A program made the position numbers and the translations under genes. The notes under the pieces were generated by a model. The model ran no database searches. It was not told where the DNA came from and saw nothing but the letters and a program-made list of their open reading frames with translations. Source: Neptunomonas marina (GTDB lineage: Bacteria > Pseudomonadota > Gammaproteobacteria > Pseudomonadales > Balneatricaceae). From it: DNA of 36,748 nt. The stretch covers positions 1-36,748 of the forward strand of contig NZ_SACQ01000014.1 in NCBI RefSeq assembly GCF_004005935.1, in the 5' to 3' direction. This document shows, piece after piece, positions 8,798-19,090 of this stretch; the stretch's first letter is position 1; each line of letters opens with the position of its first letter.

Positions 8798-9499
8798 CTA
8801 CTGACGCCATAACGCGCCATCCGATTTTTTATCCAGCAAATCAAGAAACTTCTCGTGAGCGCCAAGCTCCTCATCCGAGGCTTTCAAGACAGAAAGTTCA
8901 AGGGCATGGGCACCTACGCGTTTAATTTCACGCGTGCCATCACCGCCCTGCTCATCACCATCATCCGCTAGCAATAAGGATGTTTGACCACCCGTCAGTC
9001 CAAGGTAGACATCCGCCAAGATCTCGGAGTCAAGCAATGCTCCGTGCAGCTCGCGATGAGAGTTATCGATCCCATAGCGTTTACACAACGCGTCCAAATT
9101 GTTTTTCTGTCCGGGGTGCTTCTTACGCGCCAGTAGCAGCGAGTCGGTCACGGTACAGATATCACGTATCCGAACATCTATCCCATTGCGTTCGAACTCA
9201 GCATCCAAAAAGCCAACGTCAAACGCTGCATTATGGATGATTAGCTCAGCGCCGCGAATATATTCAATAAACGCTCCCATCACCTCGCGAAATGCTGGCT
9301 TATCGGCCAGATACTCATTAGTGATACCGTGTACGGAGATCGCCTCGGCATCGACTTCGCGGTCAGGCTTGATGTACTGATGGTAATTATTTCCCGTCAG
9401 TTTACGGCGCTGCATCTCGACACAACCAATCTCGATGATGTTGTGCCCTTCTGACCATTCAAGGCCGGTTGTTTCAGTATCTAGTACAACTTGACGCAT
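8798..9499 (-). CDS. dnaQ: DNA polymerase III epsilon subunit (3'-5' proofreading exonuclease)
   Basis: The 233-residue protein has the three Exo motifs of DEDDh exonucleases: D7 and E9 in LDTETTG, the ExoII segment NAAFDVGFLDAEF, and ExoIII HGALLDSEIL with its H-x4-D. A QTSLLLA stretch after the exonuclease domain corresponds to the beta-clamp-binding motif of E. coli DnaQ (QTSMAF). The C-terminal helix-rich tail would bind the alpha subunit. It starts two bases after the rnhA stop on the same strand, so the two are translationally close; this order and orientation is the Pseudomonas-like one, unlike the divergent E. coli pair. Confidence 0.96.
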   Translation of the reverse strand: MRQVVLDTETTGLEWSEGHNIIEIGCVEMQRRKLTGNNYHQYIKPDREVDAEAISVHGITNEYLADKPAFREVMGAFIEYIRGAELIIHNAAFDVGFLDAEFERNGIDVRIRDICTVTDSLLLARKKHPGQKNNLDALCKRYGIDNSHRELHGALLDSEILADVYLGLTGGQTSLLLADDGDEQGGDGTREIKRVGAHALELSVLKASDEELGAHEKFLDLLDKKSDGALWRQ

Positions 9500-9501
9500 C
9501 G

Positions 9502-9945
9502 TTATGCCTTACTTAAAACTTCATCTACACCACGGTTCGCTAACTGATCTGCTAGCTCGTTTTCTGGATGCCCGCTATGTCCCTTTACCCAGCGCCAATC
9601 AATCGTGTGTTTAGCGCAGAGCTGATCCAGCGTTTGCCAAAGGTCAGCGTTTTTCACCGGTTTTTTCGCCGCTGTCTTCCAACCATTTTTTCGCCAACCA
9701 TTAATCCACTCGGTAATGCCTTTACGCACATACTGAGAGTCTGTTGTTAGCACAACATCACACGACCGTTTCAGGGCTGTGAGTGCTTGGATCGCCCCCA
9801 TTAGCTCCATCCGGTTGTTGGTTGTTTCCTCTTCACCGCCCCATAGCTCTTTCACTTGGTCGCCATAGCGCAGCACGGCTCCCCAGCCACCGGGGCCGGG
9901 ATTACCTTTACAGGCACCGTCGGTAAAAATCTCAACGGGTTTCAC
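9502..9945 (-). CDS. rnhA: Ribonuclease HI
   Basis: A 147-residue enzyme that cuts the RNA strand of RNA-DNA hybrids. All four catalytic acids are present: the aspartate in [14 protein letters not shown], the glutamate in NNRMELMGA, the aspartate in TTDSQYV and the last aspartate in [13 protein letters not shown]. The basic handle region ([18 protein letters not shown]) and the KGHSGH loop are intact. Its first 14 bases overlap the end of the methyltransferase gene, indicating an operon methyltransferase-rnhA-dnaQ. Confidence 0.97.
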   Translation of the reverse strand: MKPVEIFTDGACKGNPGPGGWGAVLRYGDQVKELWGGEEETTNNRMELMGAIQALTALKRSCDVVLTTDSQYVRKGITEWINGWRKNGWKTAAKKPVKNADLWQTLDQLCAKHTIDWRWVKGHSGHPENELADQLANRGVDEVLSKA

Positions 9946-10711
9946 TTATTTGTCCTCGAGTAGCCGGTTCAGGCACAGGTAGTTGAATAAAGCGCCGTGT
10001 ACGGCGCTTCGGTGCGATCGGTGTCATGCTTGCCACATCTTTTCTAACTAGGGTTGCGTAAAAGGCGCCGCACCCTGGCAATGATCGTCGCCCTAAGCGG
10101 TTAAGGCCTGCAAAGCGCCCACGCCATGTATCTGATACATAAGGTGGTTGGTAATAATCGGTCAGGGTACGTACCGTTGTGAGACCAAGCAGTTGTATCC
10201 AATCATGCAGGCGGCGCTGGCTAATGAACTGTGCGCGTCGCCAAACTTGCGCATGCTGCTGACACGCCCGCCACTTCATGACGCCCCAAAGCGATGCCGG
10301 ATTAAACCCCACAACCAAAATGTAGCCGCCGGGCCTGACAACACGAGCGGCCTCACGCACTACCTGATGTGGCGATGCTGAAAAATCCAGCGTATGGTGC
10401 AGCAAGACCACATCCACAGAGTTCTGATTCAGCGGCATCTCTGTTGCATCAGCCACCAAGCTCTCTGGCCCCATGCCCAAGGTTAGCTCTGGGTAGATTA
10501 CAAATTTGTGCGTAATCGTACTCGCATCCGCCAACGGATGCAGCGGGTTTACGCCAATTTGCGCCAAGTGCACGCCGTATAGGCCCGCAAGCAAACGATC
10601 TAAAATGCGCTGCTCAAAGGCTAACAACTCATGGCCAAGCCCATGCTCAAACCATGTCGCTATCTCTTTTAGTGCATTGTCCTCTGCGAGGTCGGCTGCT
10701 GCATTCATCAT
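9932..10711 (-). CDS. Class I SAM-dependent methyltransferase (YafS-like)
   Basis: A 259-residue protein with a Methyltransf_11-type core: the acidic-loop segment VADATEMPL, the [31 protein letters not shown] motif region and a following beta strand ([12 protein letters not shown]). The usual glycine-rich motif I is weak (LTLGMGPES), which is typical of this YafS-type group encoded beside rnhA/gloB in many gammaproteobacteria. The substrate is unknown. It is divergent from gloB across a 95-bp gap that must hold both promoters. Confidence 0.82.
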   Translation of the reverse strand: MMNAAADLAEDNALKEIATWFEHGLGHELLAFEQRILDRLLAGLYGVHLAQIGVNPLHPLADASTITHKFVIYPELTLGMGPESLVADATEMPLNQNSVDVVLLHHTLDFSASPHQVVREAARVVRPGGYILVVGFNPASLWGVMKWRACQQHAQVWRRAQFISQRRLHDWIQLLGLTTVRTLTDYYQPPYVSDTWRGRFAGLNRLGRRSLPGCGAFYATLVRKDVASMTPIAPKRRTRRFIQLPVPEPATRGQISETR

Positions 10712-10806
10712 TCCTCACTCACCCATAGAACCTTTGGATACATATGTTAACAGCCCACTTTGTTTAGTGGTAATCTCTTGTCACTAAAATCAACGATGGA
10801 GCTACC

Positions 10807-11583
10807 ATGCTGCACATTCAACCTCTTCCCGCATTCAATGATAACTATATCTGGAAGCTGAGCCATGATGAGCAGGTAGGCGCCTATGTTGTTGATCCGG
10901 GCGATGCGCAAGTTGTGCTAGACGCTTTAACCGCAACCAATACGCCGCTGCTCGGTATCCTTATTACTCATCACCACTATGATCACACGGATGGTGTCGC
11001 GCGATTAGTGGAAACCTACGATGTACCCGTTTACGGCCCCAAAGAAAGTCCTTTCGCTGGCATTACTCACCCACTCAGTAGTGGGGACACTCTCGCCGTG
11101 TTTGACGCCACGTTTACCGTACAAACAGTGCCTGGCCATACACTGGACCATATCGCCTACTTTACCCAAGACACATCAGCGCCTGTTGTGTTCTCCGGTG
11201 ATACACTTTTTCTGGCCGGATGCGGTCGCCTATTTGAAGGCTCTCCCGCGCAGATGCTCGAAGCAATGGATTGGTTTAAGTCTCTACCTGACCACACTAA
11301 GGTATATTGCACCCACGAATACTCGCTAGCTAACCTAGCCTTTGCAGCGGCCGTTGAACCAAATAATGCTGCCGTAAAGACAGCGCTGCAGAGGTGCACA
11401 GCCTTGCGCGAACAAGATCAACCAACATTACCCACCTCTATCGCCCAAGAGAAAACCATCAACCCGTTTATGCGCGCAGATAAGCCTGATGTTCAAGATG
11501 CGGCTAGCGGCTATATCTCGGCACCATGCACGACTCAGCTAGAGGCTTTTACCGCCGTCCGAGAATGGAAAAATAACTTCTAA
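10807..11583 (+). CDS. gloB: Hydroxyacylglutathione hydrolase (glyoxalase II)
   Basis: A 258-residue metallo-beta-lactamase-fold thioesterase that releases D-lactate from S-lactoylglutathione. The metal motif THHHYDH at 54-60 supplies H55, H57, D59 and H60. The later ligands appear in VPGHTLDHI, SGDTLF and CTHEYSLANLAF, and the C-terminal HAGH-C domain carries the glutathione-binding region. Length and order match E. coli GloB (251). It leads the gloB-mltD unit. Confidence 0.96.
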   Translation: MLHIQPLPAFNDNYIWKLSHDEQVGAYVVDPGDAQVVLDALTATNTPLLGILITHHHYDHTDGVARLVETYDVPVYGPKESPFAGITHPLSSGDTLAVFDATFTVQTVPGHTLDHIAYFTQDTSAPVVFSGDTLFLAGCGRLFEGSPAQMLEAMDWFKSLPDHTKVYCTHEYSLANLAFAAAVEPNNAAVKTALQRCTALREQDQPTLPTSIAQEKTINPFMRADKPDVQDAASGYISAPCTTQLEAFTAVREWKNNF

Positions 11584-11674
11584 CCCGAACAGCAGAGCCA
11601 CAAAGATGATTAGACCTTGGAGCGAAGGATTGCCCCTGCTAAACTTGCGCCTTTTAGATTTTTGGAACTCACCT

Positions 11675-13207
11675 ATGCGCAGTTGCTTTCATATCTCTAC
11701 TCTTGCGATGCTTGGTCTGCTTGCGGGCTGTCAATCCATACCAGAGCAACAAAGCAACACCACAGCGCAACAAGTGAAGCCAACACAGCCGGCGTCGTTC
11801 GTATCATCGTTACCAAAAAAGCACTCTGTTCCAGACCTGCATTTAGAGGAGCAGTACTCAGAGGTTGCTACCGCCCCGGAGGATCTTTGGGAGCTAACCC
11901 GCCGAAATCTGCAACTGACTGAGCACGCCTCTAATCCATCAGTGGTACGACAAATCGAGTGGTTTGCGCAGTACCCAAAACATATGCAGCAGATCGGAAG
12001 CCGCGCAGAACCCTTCTACCACTATGTGCTGAGCAAAGTGCTTGAGCGTGGCTTACCAGCAGAGCTGGCATTACTGCCAGTAGTAGAGAGCGGCTACAGC
12101 CCAGATGCGTATTCCTCTGGCCATGCAGCAGGCATTTGGCAGTTTATACCCAGCACAGCAAAGTATTTAGGCATCCACCGCAGCCGCTGGTATGACGGCC
12201 GTAAGGATGTCATTGAATCCACCGAAGTGGCATTAAATTATCTCGAGAACCTTAATGTGCGCTTCAAAGGCGATTGGCTGCTTGCTATGGCGGCCTATAA
12301 TGCCGGCGGGGGCACCATCTCTAAAGCTATTCGTAAGAACAAGAAAGCCGGTAAAGCAACCGACTTCTGGTCATTATCGCTGCCAAAAGAGACGCGCCTG
12401 TACGTACCACGCATCCTCGCTATCGCGGAATTTGTCCGTACCCCTGACCGTTACAACATGCCGCTGCTACCGATCAAGAATGAGCCGTACTTTGAGGTAA
12501 TCGCCACAGGCGGCCAGATTAACTTACGTCAGGCAGCCCAAATGTCGGGGGTCGAGCTTGATGTGTTAGAGAGGCTCAATTCCGGCCTACTCAAGCATGC
12601 GACCGACCCAACAGGCCCGCATCAGTTGATTGTTCCTATCGAGCAAGCACCAGCAGTCGTCGCAGCATTGGATGAATTACGTTCAGAAGCCCGCACCGTC
12701 TGGGCTGAGTATAAAATCCGCTCAGGCGATACACTGAGCACAATTGCTCAGCGCTACGGCACTAAAGTACGTGTTATTAAAGAGGTCAACCAACTGGCAT
12801 CAAACACACTGCGGATTGGTAAAGTCCTGCTGATTCCGCAAGCGGAATTACCTGAACTTGAGATGGCCGAGACCCCCTCTAACATACAATATCAGGTAAA
12901 GTCTGGTGACACGCTCTGGAAAATCGCGCGCCAATACGGCGTTTCAGTGAAAAACCTACTGCGCTGGAATCAGCTGCAATCAGCCCGTAGCCTAAAGCCC
13001 GGCATGACTCTGAATGTCGCACCGGGCAACGCACTTGCCAAACGGTCACAAGGCAAGCGCATCGGCTATACCGTGCGCCGTGGTGACTCACTTTCTGTAA
13101 TTGCAGACCGCTACAATATCCGCGTTGCGGACATTCGCCAGTGGAACAACCTTGATAACAAGAGCCTCATTAAAACAGGCCAAAGCCTAACCCTATTTAT
13201 CAACTAG
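11675..13207 (+). CDS. mltD: Membrane-bound lytic murein transglycosylase D with three LysM domains
   Basis: The frame is open from an ATG at 11606, but the ATG at 11675 gives a clean lipoprotein signal, MRSCFHISTLAMLGLLAGC, with lipid-accepting C19, so I start there (510 residues). The SLT catalytic domain contains the catalytic glutamate in VVESGYSPDAYSSGHAAG and the WQFIPSTAKYLGI motif. Three LysM peptidoglycan-binding repeats follow, each opening with Y-x-[IV]-[RK]-x-GD[ST]L, near 361-405, 430-475 and 485-510. E. coli MltD has two. It cleaves glycan strands to anhydro-muropeptides at the outer membrane. It is followed by a small membrane protein and then the Yej importer. Confidence 0.94.
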   Translation: MRSCFHISTLAMLGLLAGCQSIPEQQSNTTAQQVKPTQPASFVSSLPKKHSVPDLHLEEQYSEVATAPEDLWELTRRNLQLTEHASNPSVVRQIEWFAQYPKHMQQIGSRAEPFYHYVLSKVLERGLPAELALLPVVESGYSPDAYSSGHAAGIWQFIPSTAKYLGIHRSRWYDGRKDVIESTEVALNYLENLNVRFKGDWLLAMAAYNAGGGTISKAIRKNKKAGKATDFWSLSLPKETRLYVPRILAIAEFVRTPDRYNMPLLPIKNEPYFEVIATGGQINLRQAAQMSGVELDVLERLNSGLLKHATDPTGPHQLIVPIEQAPAVVAALDELRSEARTVWAEYKIRSGDTLSTIAQRYGTKVRVIKEVNQLASNTLRIGKVLLIPQAELPELEMAETPSNIQYQVKSGDTLWKIARQYGVSVKNLLRWNQLQSARSLKPGMTLNVAPGNALAKRSQGKRIGYTVRRGDSLSVIADRYNIRVADIRQWNNLDNKSLIKTGQSLTLFIN

Positions 13208-13216
13208 AGGTGAGTT

Positions 13217-13459
13217 GTGGACACGCTTGATCTTGTCATTATTGCCATCGCGACAGTTACTGCGATCGCATTTAAAGTCTACCTTTATCGCCGTATCAAA
13301 CATTGGATGGACCAAGATCTCATCAAAGGCCTCGCCGACGGAGATACGGATAAACAGCAGTATCTAGAGAGTGAACTACAGCGCCTTTATCTCGAGAAAA
13401 CACCACGTAATCAAATTCATGACACACTAACCAAACTTGCTGAGAACTATTCGGGATAA
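13217..13459 (+). CDS. Small single-pass membrane protein, function unknown
   Basis: An 80-residue protein starting at GTG with GAGGTG about five bases upstream, only 9 bases after the mltD stop, so it should be co-transcribed. Residues 5-24 (LDLVIIAIATVTAIAFKVYL) form one membrane helix; the rest is a charged, helical cytoplasmic tail (DKQQYLESELQRLYLEK). I do not recognise a family. Its position between mltD and yejA makes an envelope role plausible but that is inference only. Confidence 0.68.
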   Translation: MDTLDLVIIAIATVTAIAFKVYLYRRIKHWMDQDLIKGLADGDTDKQQYLESELQRLYLEKTPRNQIHDTLTKLAENYSG

Positions 13460-13549
13460 CCGCCATCCAAGTTGGACAGTGGAAATAGCGTCTCCACCCT
13501 GCTATAACCTAGGATCAACTTCGAGTTCGGTGTTATTAGGATAGTTACT

Positions 13550-15361
13550 ATGCCTTTGTTTTCTAACGGTAAAAAATTAATAAAAACAGCCCTCACCTCG
13601 GTTACACTCGCACTCTTATCCCAAAGCCTAGTCGCTGCGCCACAACACGGCTTAGCCATGCACGGCGACCTGAAATACAGCCCAGACTTTAAGCACTTTG
13701 AATACGCCAATCCCAACGCCCCTAAAGGGGGTGAGGTAAAGCGCTGGGCACTTGGGACATTTGATAGTTTTAACAGCTTCATCGTTAAAGGCACACCGGC
13801 CGATGGGCTGGCTCTGATCTACGATTCCCTAATGGAAAAGGCGCTTGATGAGCCGTTCTCGCAGTATGGTTTGCTTGCAGCTTCTGCAGACCTTGCCGAA
13901 GACAACACGCAAATTACCTTTAAGCTGCGCGAGAGCGCAAAGTTTTCCGACGGTGAGCCTGTTACCGCCGAAGATATCGTTTTTACGTTCAACATCCTCC
14001 TAGAGAAAGGTTCGCCTTTCTATCGCAGTTACATTGGCGACATCAAAGAGGTGGTCGCAGAAGACTCGCACACAGTGACCTTTAAGTTTAAAAACGGTAA
14101 CAACCAAGAGCTTCCGCTGTTAGTCGGGGAGATTCCAATTCTCCCTAAGCACTATTGGGCAACACGTGACTTCGCGACGCCATCCGTTGATATTCCAATC
14201 GGTTCGGGGCCATATGTGATTGACGGCTTTGAGCCGGGCCGCTCCGTAACCTACCGACGCAACCCCGATTATTGGGCTGCAGACTTGCCGGTTATGAAAG
14301 GCCGCTACAATTTCGATGAGATTCGCTACGACTTCTACCGCGACAGCACCGTCTCAATGGAGGCATTCAAAGCCGGAGAGTACGACTTCCGTCAGGAGTA
14401 CACCTCTAAACTTTGGGCAACCGCTTACGAAGGTCCGCAATTTGATAGCGGCGAGATTATCAAGAAGAACCTTGAGCACGGCCGACCAACTGGCATGCAG
14501 GGTTTTCTGTTTAACACCCGCCGTAATCTATTTTCTGACCCTAAGGTACGCCGAGCACTGGCGTACAGCTTCGACTTTGAGTGGACCAACGAGAACCTCT
14601 TCTATGGGGCCTACGCACGAACACACAGTTACTTCTCCAATTCAGAGATGGCTGCACGCGAGTTACCAACCCCTAAGGAGCTGGCACTCCTAGAGCCATA
14701 TCGTGATCAACTCCCCGCTGAAGTCTTTACCCAAGTCTATTCCGCGCCAACGTTTAAAGACCCTAAAGACCTGCGTCGCTCCACACGCACAGCGTTAAAA
14801 CTACTCAAAGAAGCGGGTTGGCAGCTCAAGAAAGGCAAGCTTATCAATAACAAGACGGGTGAACCGTTTGAGTTCGAGATCCTAATCGTCCAGAAGGCCT
14901 TTGAACGCATCGTGGCGCCGATGCAGAAGAACCTTAAACGCATGGGTATTACGGCAACCATCCGCGTGGTCGATGTGCCGCAATATATCAATCGCTTGCG
15001 CGACTTCGATTTCGATATGGTGGTGGGCAGCTTTGCCCAATCTGCATCGCCGGGTAACGAGCAGCGCGAATTCTTCGGCTCTTACAACGCTGACCAGCAA
15101 GGTAGCCGCAATCTGGTTGGCATCAAAAATCCGGTGGTCGACGCACTCATCGAAAAGATCATCAGCGCGCCCAGCCGTGAAGAGCTCGTCATTAGTGCCC
15201 GCGCACTGGATCGCGTCCTACAGTGGAACTACTACGTTATTCCGCATTACCACAGCCGTGCAGACCGCGTTGCGTTCCGTAGCAAGCTAGCGTATCCGGA
15301 TGTCCGGCCCCAATACGGATTGGGCTTTGATACTTGGTGGGTAAAGGATAACGCTGAATAA
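13550..15361 (+). CDS. yejA: Periplasmic oligopeptide-binding protein YejA
   Basis: A 603-residue SBP_bac_5 family protein. A Sec signal peptide ([19 protein letters not shown], cut near AAP) has no lipobox cysteine. The body follows E. coli YejA throughout: [89 protein letters not shown] and LGFDTWW at the C-terminus. YejA feeds the YejBEF importer, which takes up peptides such as microcin C in E. coli and muropeptides in some alphaproteobacteria. AGGAT lies seven bases before the ATG. The stop overlaps the start of yejB by one base. Confidence 0.94.
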   Translation: MPLFSNGKKLIKTALTSVTLALLSQSLVAAPQHGLAMHGDLKYSPDFKHFEYANPNAPKGGEVKRWALGTFDSFNSFIVKGTPADGLALIYDSLMEKALDEPFSQYGLLAASADLAEDNTQITFKLRESAKFSDGEPVTAEDIVFTFNILLEKGSPFYRSYIGDIKEVVAEDSHTVTFKFKNGNNQELPLLVGEIPILPKHYWATRDFATPSVDIPIGSGPYVIDGFEPGRSVTYRRNPDYWAADLPVMKGRYNFDEIRYDFYRDSTVSMEAFKAGEYDFRQEYTSKLWATAYEGPQFDSGEIIKKNLEHGRPTGMQGFLFNTRRNLFSDPKVRRALAYSFDFEWTNENLFYGAYARTHSYFSNSEMAARELPTPKELALLEPYRDQLPAEVFTQVYSAPTFKDPKDLRRSTRTALKLLKEAGWQLKKGKLINNKTGEPFEFEILIVQKAFERIVAPMQKNLKRMGITATIRVVDVPQYINRLRDFDFDMVVGSFAQSASPGNEQREFFGSYNADQQGSRNLVGIKNPVVDALIEKIISAPSREELVISARALDRVLQWNYYVIPHYHSRADRVAFRSKLAYPDVRPQYGLGFDTWWVKDNAE

Positions 15362-16440
15362 TGGCCGCTTACATTGCGCGCCGCCTGCTGCTGATAATCC
15401 CTACGCTGATCGGTATCCTCACGATCAACTTTTTGATTATTCAAGCAGCACCGGGCGGCCCTGTTGAGCAGACACTCGCTAAACTTGAGGGCCTGCAAAG
15501 CAGCACGTTGCCTGGAGGAGGCACCAGCGGAGATACCACCACTAGTAGCTCGGAAGGCAGCAGTTACAGAGGCGCTCGCGGCCTCGACCCTCGGCTGGTT
15601 GCAGAGATCGAAGCGCTCTATGGGTTTGATAAACCTGCATGGGAGCGCTATCTACAGATGCTGGGCAACTATCTAACCTTTGATTTTGGTAAGAGCTTCT
15701 ATAGCGACAAAACCGTGGTAGAACTCATCGTAGAGAAACTGCCCGTATCGATATCATTGGGGTTATGGACCACGCTGCTCACCTATCTCATATCAGTGCC
15801 GCTGGGTATTCGCAAAGCAGTCAAAGATGGAACCCGCTTTGATGTCTGGACCAGCACGGCCATTATCGTCGGTTACGCGATACCAAACTTCCTCTTCGCC
15901 ATTTTACTGATCGTTCTATTTGCAGGCGGTAGCTATTTTGACTGGTTCCCGCTGCGCGGATTGACCTCGCCAGATTTTGAGCAGATGACGCTTATCGAGA
16001 AAATTGGCGACTATTTCTGGCATATCACACTGCCCGTACTTGCGTCAGTTATCAGTAGCTTCGCAACCTTGACCATGCTGACCAAGAACTCATTCCTCGA
16101 TGAGATCAACAAGCAGTATGTCTTAACAGCGAAGGCGAAAGGCTTAACAGAGCGAGGCGTGCTGTATGGGCATGTATTCCGTAATGCAATGCTACTGATC
16201 ATCGCTGGGATGCCTGCAGCGCTGGTTGGAATCTTCTTTACCGGCTCCATGCTGATCGAGGTGATCTTCTCTCTGGACGGCTTAGGCCTGCTTGGTTACG
16301 AAGCGGTTATCAATCGCGACTACCCCGTTATTTTCGGGACGCTATATATCTTCACGTTGATTGGCTTACTCATGAAACTGATTAGCGATCTAACTTATGT
16401 ACTGGTTGACCCCCGTATCGACTTTGAGAGCCGGGAGTAA
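15361..16440 (+). CDS. yejB: Oligopeptide ABC transporter permease YejB
   Basis: A 359-residue inner-membrane permease. It opens [19 protein letters not shown] and has the APGGPVEQ loop, a Ser/Gly-rich periplasmic insert (about 45-75, as in YejB proteins), and the EAA-type coupling loop before [14 protein letters not shown]. The end, [12 protein letters not shown], is the usual YejB tail. Start and stop of yejA/yejB share one base (TAATG), so translation is coupled. Confidence 0.95.
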   Translation: MAAYIARRLLLIIPTLIGILTINFLIIQAAPGGPVEQTLAKLEGLQSSTLPGGGTSGDTTTSSSEGSSYRGARGLDPRLVAEIEALYGFDKPAWERYLQMLGNYLTFDFGKSFYSDKTVVELIVEKLPVSISLGLWTTLLTYLISVPLGIRKAVKDGTRFDVWTSTAIIVGYAIPNFLFAILLIVLFAGGSYFDWFPLRGLTSPDFEQMTLIEKIGDYFWHITLPVLASVISSFATLTMLTKNSFLDEINKQYVLTAKAKGLTERGVLYGHVFRNAMLLIIAGMPAALVGIFFTGSMLIEVIFSLDGLGLLGYEAVINRDYPVIFGTLYIFTLIGLLMKLISDLTYVLVDPRIDFESRE

Positions 16441-16445
16441 CGGTG

Positions 16446-17501
16446 ATGACCTCATTAAGCGTATCGACTCAGAAAAAGCTTAGCCCCATCAACCAGCGTC
16501 GCGTTGCAAACTTTGTTGCCAACCGACGTGGTTATTGGTCGCTATGGATCTTCTTAGCGTTGTTTCTTTTAAGCCTGTGCGCAGAGCTGATCGCAAATGA
16601 TCGACCACTGCTTATTAAGCTCAATGGTGAGCTGTTCTTTCCCGTCGCTACCGACTACCTAGAGACGGACTTCGGCGGCGAATTTGAAGCACTTGCTGAC
16701 TATCGCGACCCTTACATTCAGGAGCTTATTGCAGACGAAGGCGGCTGGATGCTGTGGCCGCCGATCCGTTACAACCACCAAACCATCAATTATGATCTGC
16801 CGGTGCCCGCGCCCTCCCCTCCGACGTCCGAGAACTGGCTAGGTACGGATGATCAAGGCCGAGACGTGGTCGCACGGGTTATTTACGGATTCCGTATATC
16901 CATACTCTTCGCGCTCGTCCTAACGATCGCGAGCAGCATCATTGGCGTGATCGCTGGCGCCGTGCAGGGCTACTACGGAGGTAAAGTCGACCTCTACTTC
17001 CAACGCTTTATCGAGGTGTGGTCTGGCTTACCGGTGCTCTTTCTATTGATCATTCTGGCGAGCTTCGTTGAGCCAAATTTTTGGTGGCTGCTCGGCATTA
17101 TGCTGTTGTTCTCTTGGATGACCCTTGTGGATGTGGTGCGGGCTGAGTTTCTGCGCGGTCGTAACCTAGAGTACGTTCGCGCCGCTAGAGCGCTGGGCGT
17201 GGGTAACCGGCAGATTATGTTCCGCCATATCCTGCCTAATGCGATGGTCGCCACGCTCACCTTTGTACCTTTTGTATTTAACGGTGCCATCGTAACACTC
17301 ACCGCGTTGGATTTTCTGGGCTTCGGCTTACCGCCAGGCTCCGCGTCACTTGGCGAGCTCATCGCTCAAGGTAAGAACAACCTCCACGCGCCGTGGCTCG
17401 GGCTCACTGCCTTCGTGGTACTGTCTGTGATGCTAACTCTTCTCATCTTTATTGGCGAAGCGGTTCGCGATGCCTTTGATCCTAGGAAAAGCGTGATATG
17501 A
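16446..17501 (+). CDS. yejE: Oligopeptide ABC transporter permease YejE
   Basis: A 351-residue permease partner of YejB. The N-terminus has the RRGYWSLWIFLALFLLSLCAELIANDRPLL-type first helix (split here across residues about 27-56), followed by the LGTDDQGRDVVARV loop typical of OppC-like permeases, and the coupling loop RAARALGVGNRQIMFRHILPN. It ends IGEAVRDAFDPRKSV. GTG at 16443 is also in frame and directly adjoins; I prefer the ATG at 16446, about nine bases after GGGAG. The end overlaps yejF by four bases. Confidence 0.94.
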   Translation: MTSLSVSTQKKLSPINQRRVANFVANRRGYWSLWIFLALFLLSLCAELIANDRPLLIKLNGELFFPVATDYLETDFGGEFEALADYRDPYIQELIADEGGWMLWPPIRYNHQTINYDLPVPAPSPPTSENWLGTDDQGRDVVARVIYGFRISILFALVLTIASSIIGVIAGAVQGYYGGKVDLYFQRFIEVWSGLPVLFLLIILASFVEPNFWWLLGIMLLFSWMTLVDVVRAEFLRGRNLEYVRAARALGVGNRQIMFRHILPNAMVATLTFVPFVFNGAIVTLTALDFLGFGLPPGSASLGELIAQGKNNLHAPWLGLTAFVVLSVMLTLLIFIGEAVRDAFDPRKSVI

Positions 17502-19090
17502 GCCAACCCATACTAACGGTAGATAACTTGAGTGTGCGCTTTGGTGAAGGCAGCGCTGCGGTGGATGCTGTAAAGTCCGTTAGCTTTTCATTGGAGCGCG
17601 GCAAAACGCTGGCGATTGTAGGCGAGTCTGGATCGGGTAAATCGGTTACAGCACTTTCCATCATGCGTCTGCTCGCCTACCCAAAAGCCAGCCATCCGAG
17701 CGGCGCTATCCACTTTAACGGGAACGATGTGCTGGCGATGGATGAGCAAGCGCTGCGCGAGCTGCGTGGCAACCAAGTCAGTATGATTTTCCAAGAGCCG
17801 ATGACCTCGCTGAACCCTTTGCACACCATCGAGAAGCAGATCGGCGAGAGCCTCTGGCTGCACAAACAACTCACCGGCAGCGCTGCCCGTGAGCGCATCA
17901 TCGAGTTGTTAAACTTGGTTGGTATTCGCGAGCCGGAGAAGCGCTTAAAAAGCTATCCCCATGAGTTATCAGGTGGCCAACGGCAGCGCGTCATGATCGC
18001 CATGGCGCTGGCTAACGAGCCGCAACTCCTCATTGCCGATGAGCCGACAACGGCACTCGACGTGACTGTCGAGAAGCAGATTTTAGACCTACTCGACTCG
18101 CTGCAGCAAAAGCTCGGGATGGCTATTTTGCTCATCACCCATGACCTCAACATTGTGCGCCATCACGCAGATTACGTGTGCGCCATGTACCGTGGCGAGC
18201 TCGTTGAGCATGGTGCAACAGATGCCCTATTCTCTGCGCCACAACATCCCTACACGCAGCAACTGCTGGCAGCAGAGCCAAATGGCACTCCAGCCCCGCT
18301 TGAGTCCGGTGCACAAGAGATCGTTAGCGCTGAGAATTTGCGCGTTTGGTTTCCAACCCGAAAAAGCTTTTTCGGGAAACCACTAGAGTATCTAAAAGCG
18401 GTGGATGATATCGCTCTGCAACTTAAAGCTGGCGAGACGTTGGGCATTGTTGGGGAATCAGGTTCCGGCAAAACCACGATGGGAATGGCGATCCTGCGGC
18501 TTATCAGTAGCCAAGGTGATATTTTCTTCCAGCAACAACGCATCGATAACCTGCCACAACGCCACATCACTCCCCTGCGCCGCGAACTGCAGGTCGTTTT
18601 TCAAGACCCGTACGGAAGCCTAAGCCCGCGCATGTCAGTGGGCGAGTGCCTCGCAGAAGGTTTGGAAGTTCACGGCATTGGTGATGCACAAGCGCGCATT
18701 CAACTGATCGAGAAAGCACTTGAAGAGGTTGGGTTAGAGCCAGAGATGCGGCACCGCTACCCCCATGAGTTTTCGGGTGGACAGAGACAACGTATCTCAA
18801 TTGCCAGAGCATTGATTTTAAAGCCTAAAGTCATCGTATTAGATGAGCCAACCTCGGCGCTGGATCGCACTGTTCAGGTCCAAATTGTCGACCTACTGCG
18901 CAATATTCAACGCAAATACAAGATCAGCTATATTTTCATCAGCCATGACTTGGCCGTAGTGAAAGCGATGAGCCACCGCGTGATGGTGGTTAAGAAAGGG
19001 AAGATTGTTGAAGAGAACAGCACCGATGCACTGTTCTCTTCACCGCAAACCGAATATACCCAAACGCTGCTCAATGCGGCATTCAGTTAA
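17498..19090 (+). CDS. yejF: Oligopeptide ABC transporter ATP-binding protein YejF (fused double ATPase)
   Basis: A 530-residue protein with two complete ABC ATPase domains, as in E. coli YejF (529). The first has Walker A GESGSGKS at 42-49, signature LSGGQRQR at 157-164 and Walker B LLIADEP. The second has Walker A GESGSGKT at 319-326, signature FSGGQRQR and [12 protein letters not shown]. Both carry the OppD/F C-terminal extension (HPYTQQLL and TEYTQTLL). The ATGA overlap with yejE couples translation. The stop overlaps the convergent PEP-CTERM gene by four bases, so no terminator can sit between them. Confidence 0.95.
   Translation: MSQPILTVDNLSVRFGEGSAAVDAVKSVSFSLERGKTLAIVGESGSGKSVTALSIMRLLAYPKASHPSGAIHFNGNDVLAMDEQALRELRGNQVSMIFQEPMTSLNPLHTIEKQIGESLWLHKQLTGSAARERIIELLNLVGIREPEKRLKSYPHELSGGQRQRVMIAMALANEPQLLIADEPTTALDVTVEKQILDLLDSLQQKLGMAILLITHDLNIVRHHADYVCAMYRGELVEHGATDALFSAPQHPYTQQLLAAEPNGTPAPLESGAQEIVSAENLRVWFPTRKSFFGKPLEYLKAVDDIALQLKAGETLGIVGESGSGKTTMGMAILRLISSQGDIFFQQQRIDNLPQRHITPLRRELQVVFQDPYGSLSPRMSVGECLAEGLEVHGIGDAQARIQLIEKALEEVGLEPEMRHRYPHEFSGGQRQRISIARALILKPKVIVLDEPTSALDRTVQVQIVDLLRNIQRKYKISYIFISHDLAVVKAMSHRVMVVKKGKIVEENSTDALFSSPQTEYTQTLLNAAFS

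Noticed and set aside
13550-19090. yejABEF as part of a microcin production cluster
   Set aside because: No precursor, synthetase or immunity gene is present; this is a housekeeping importer.
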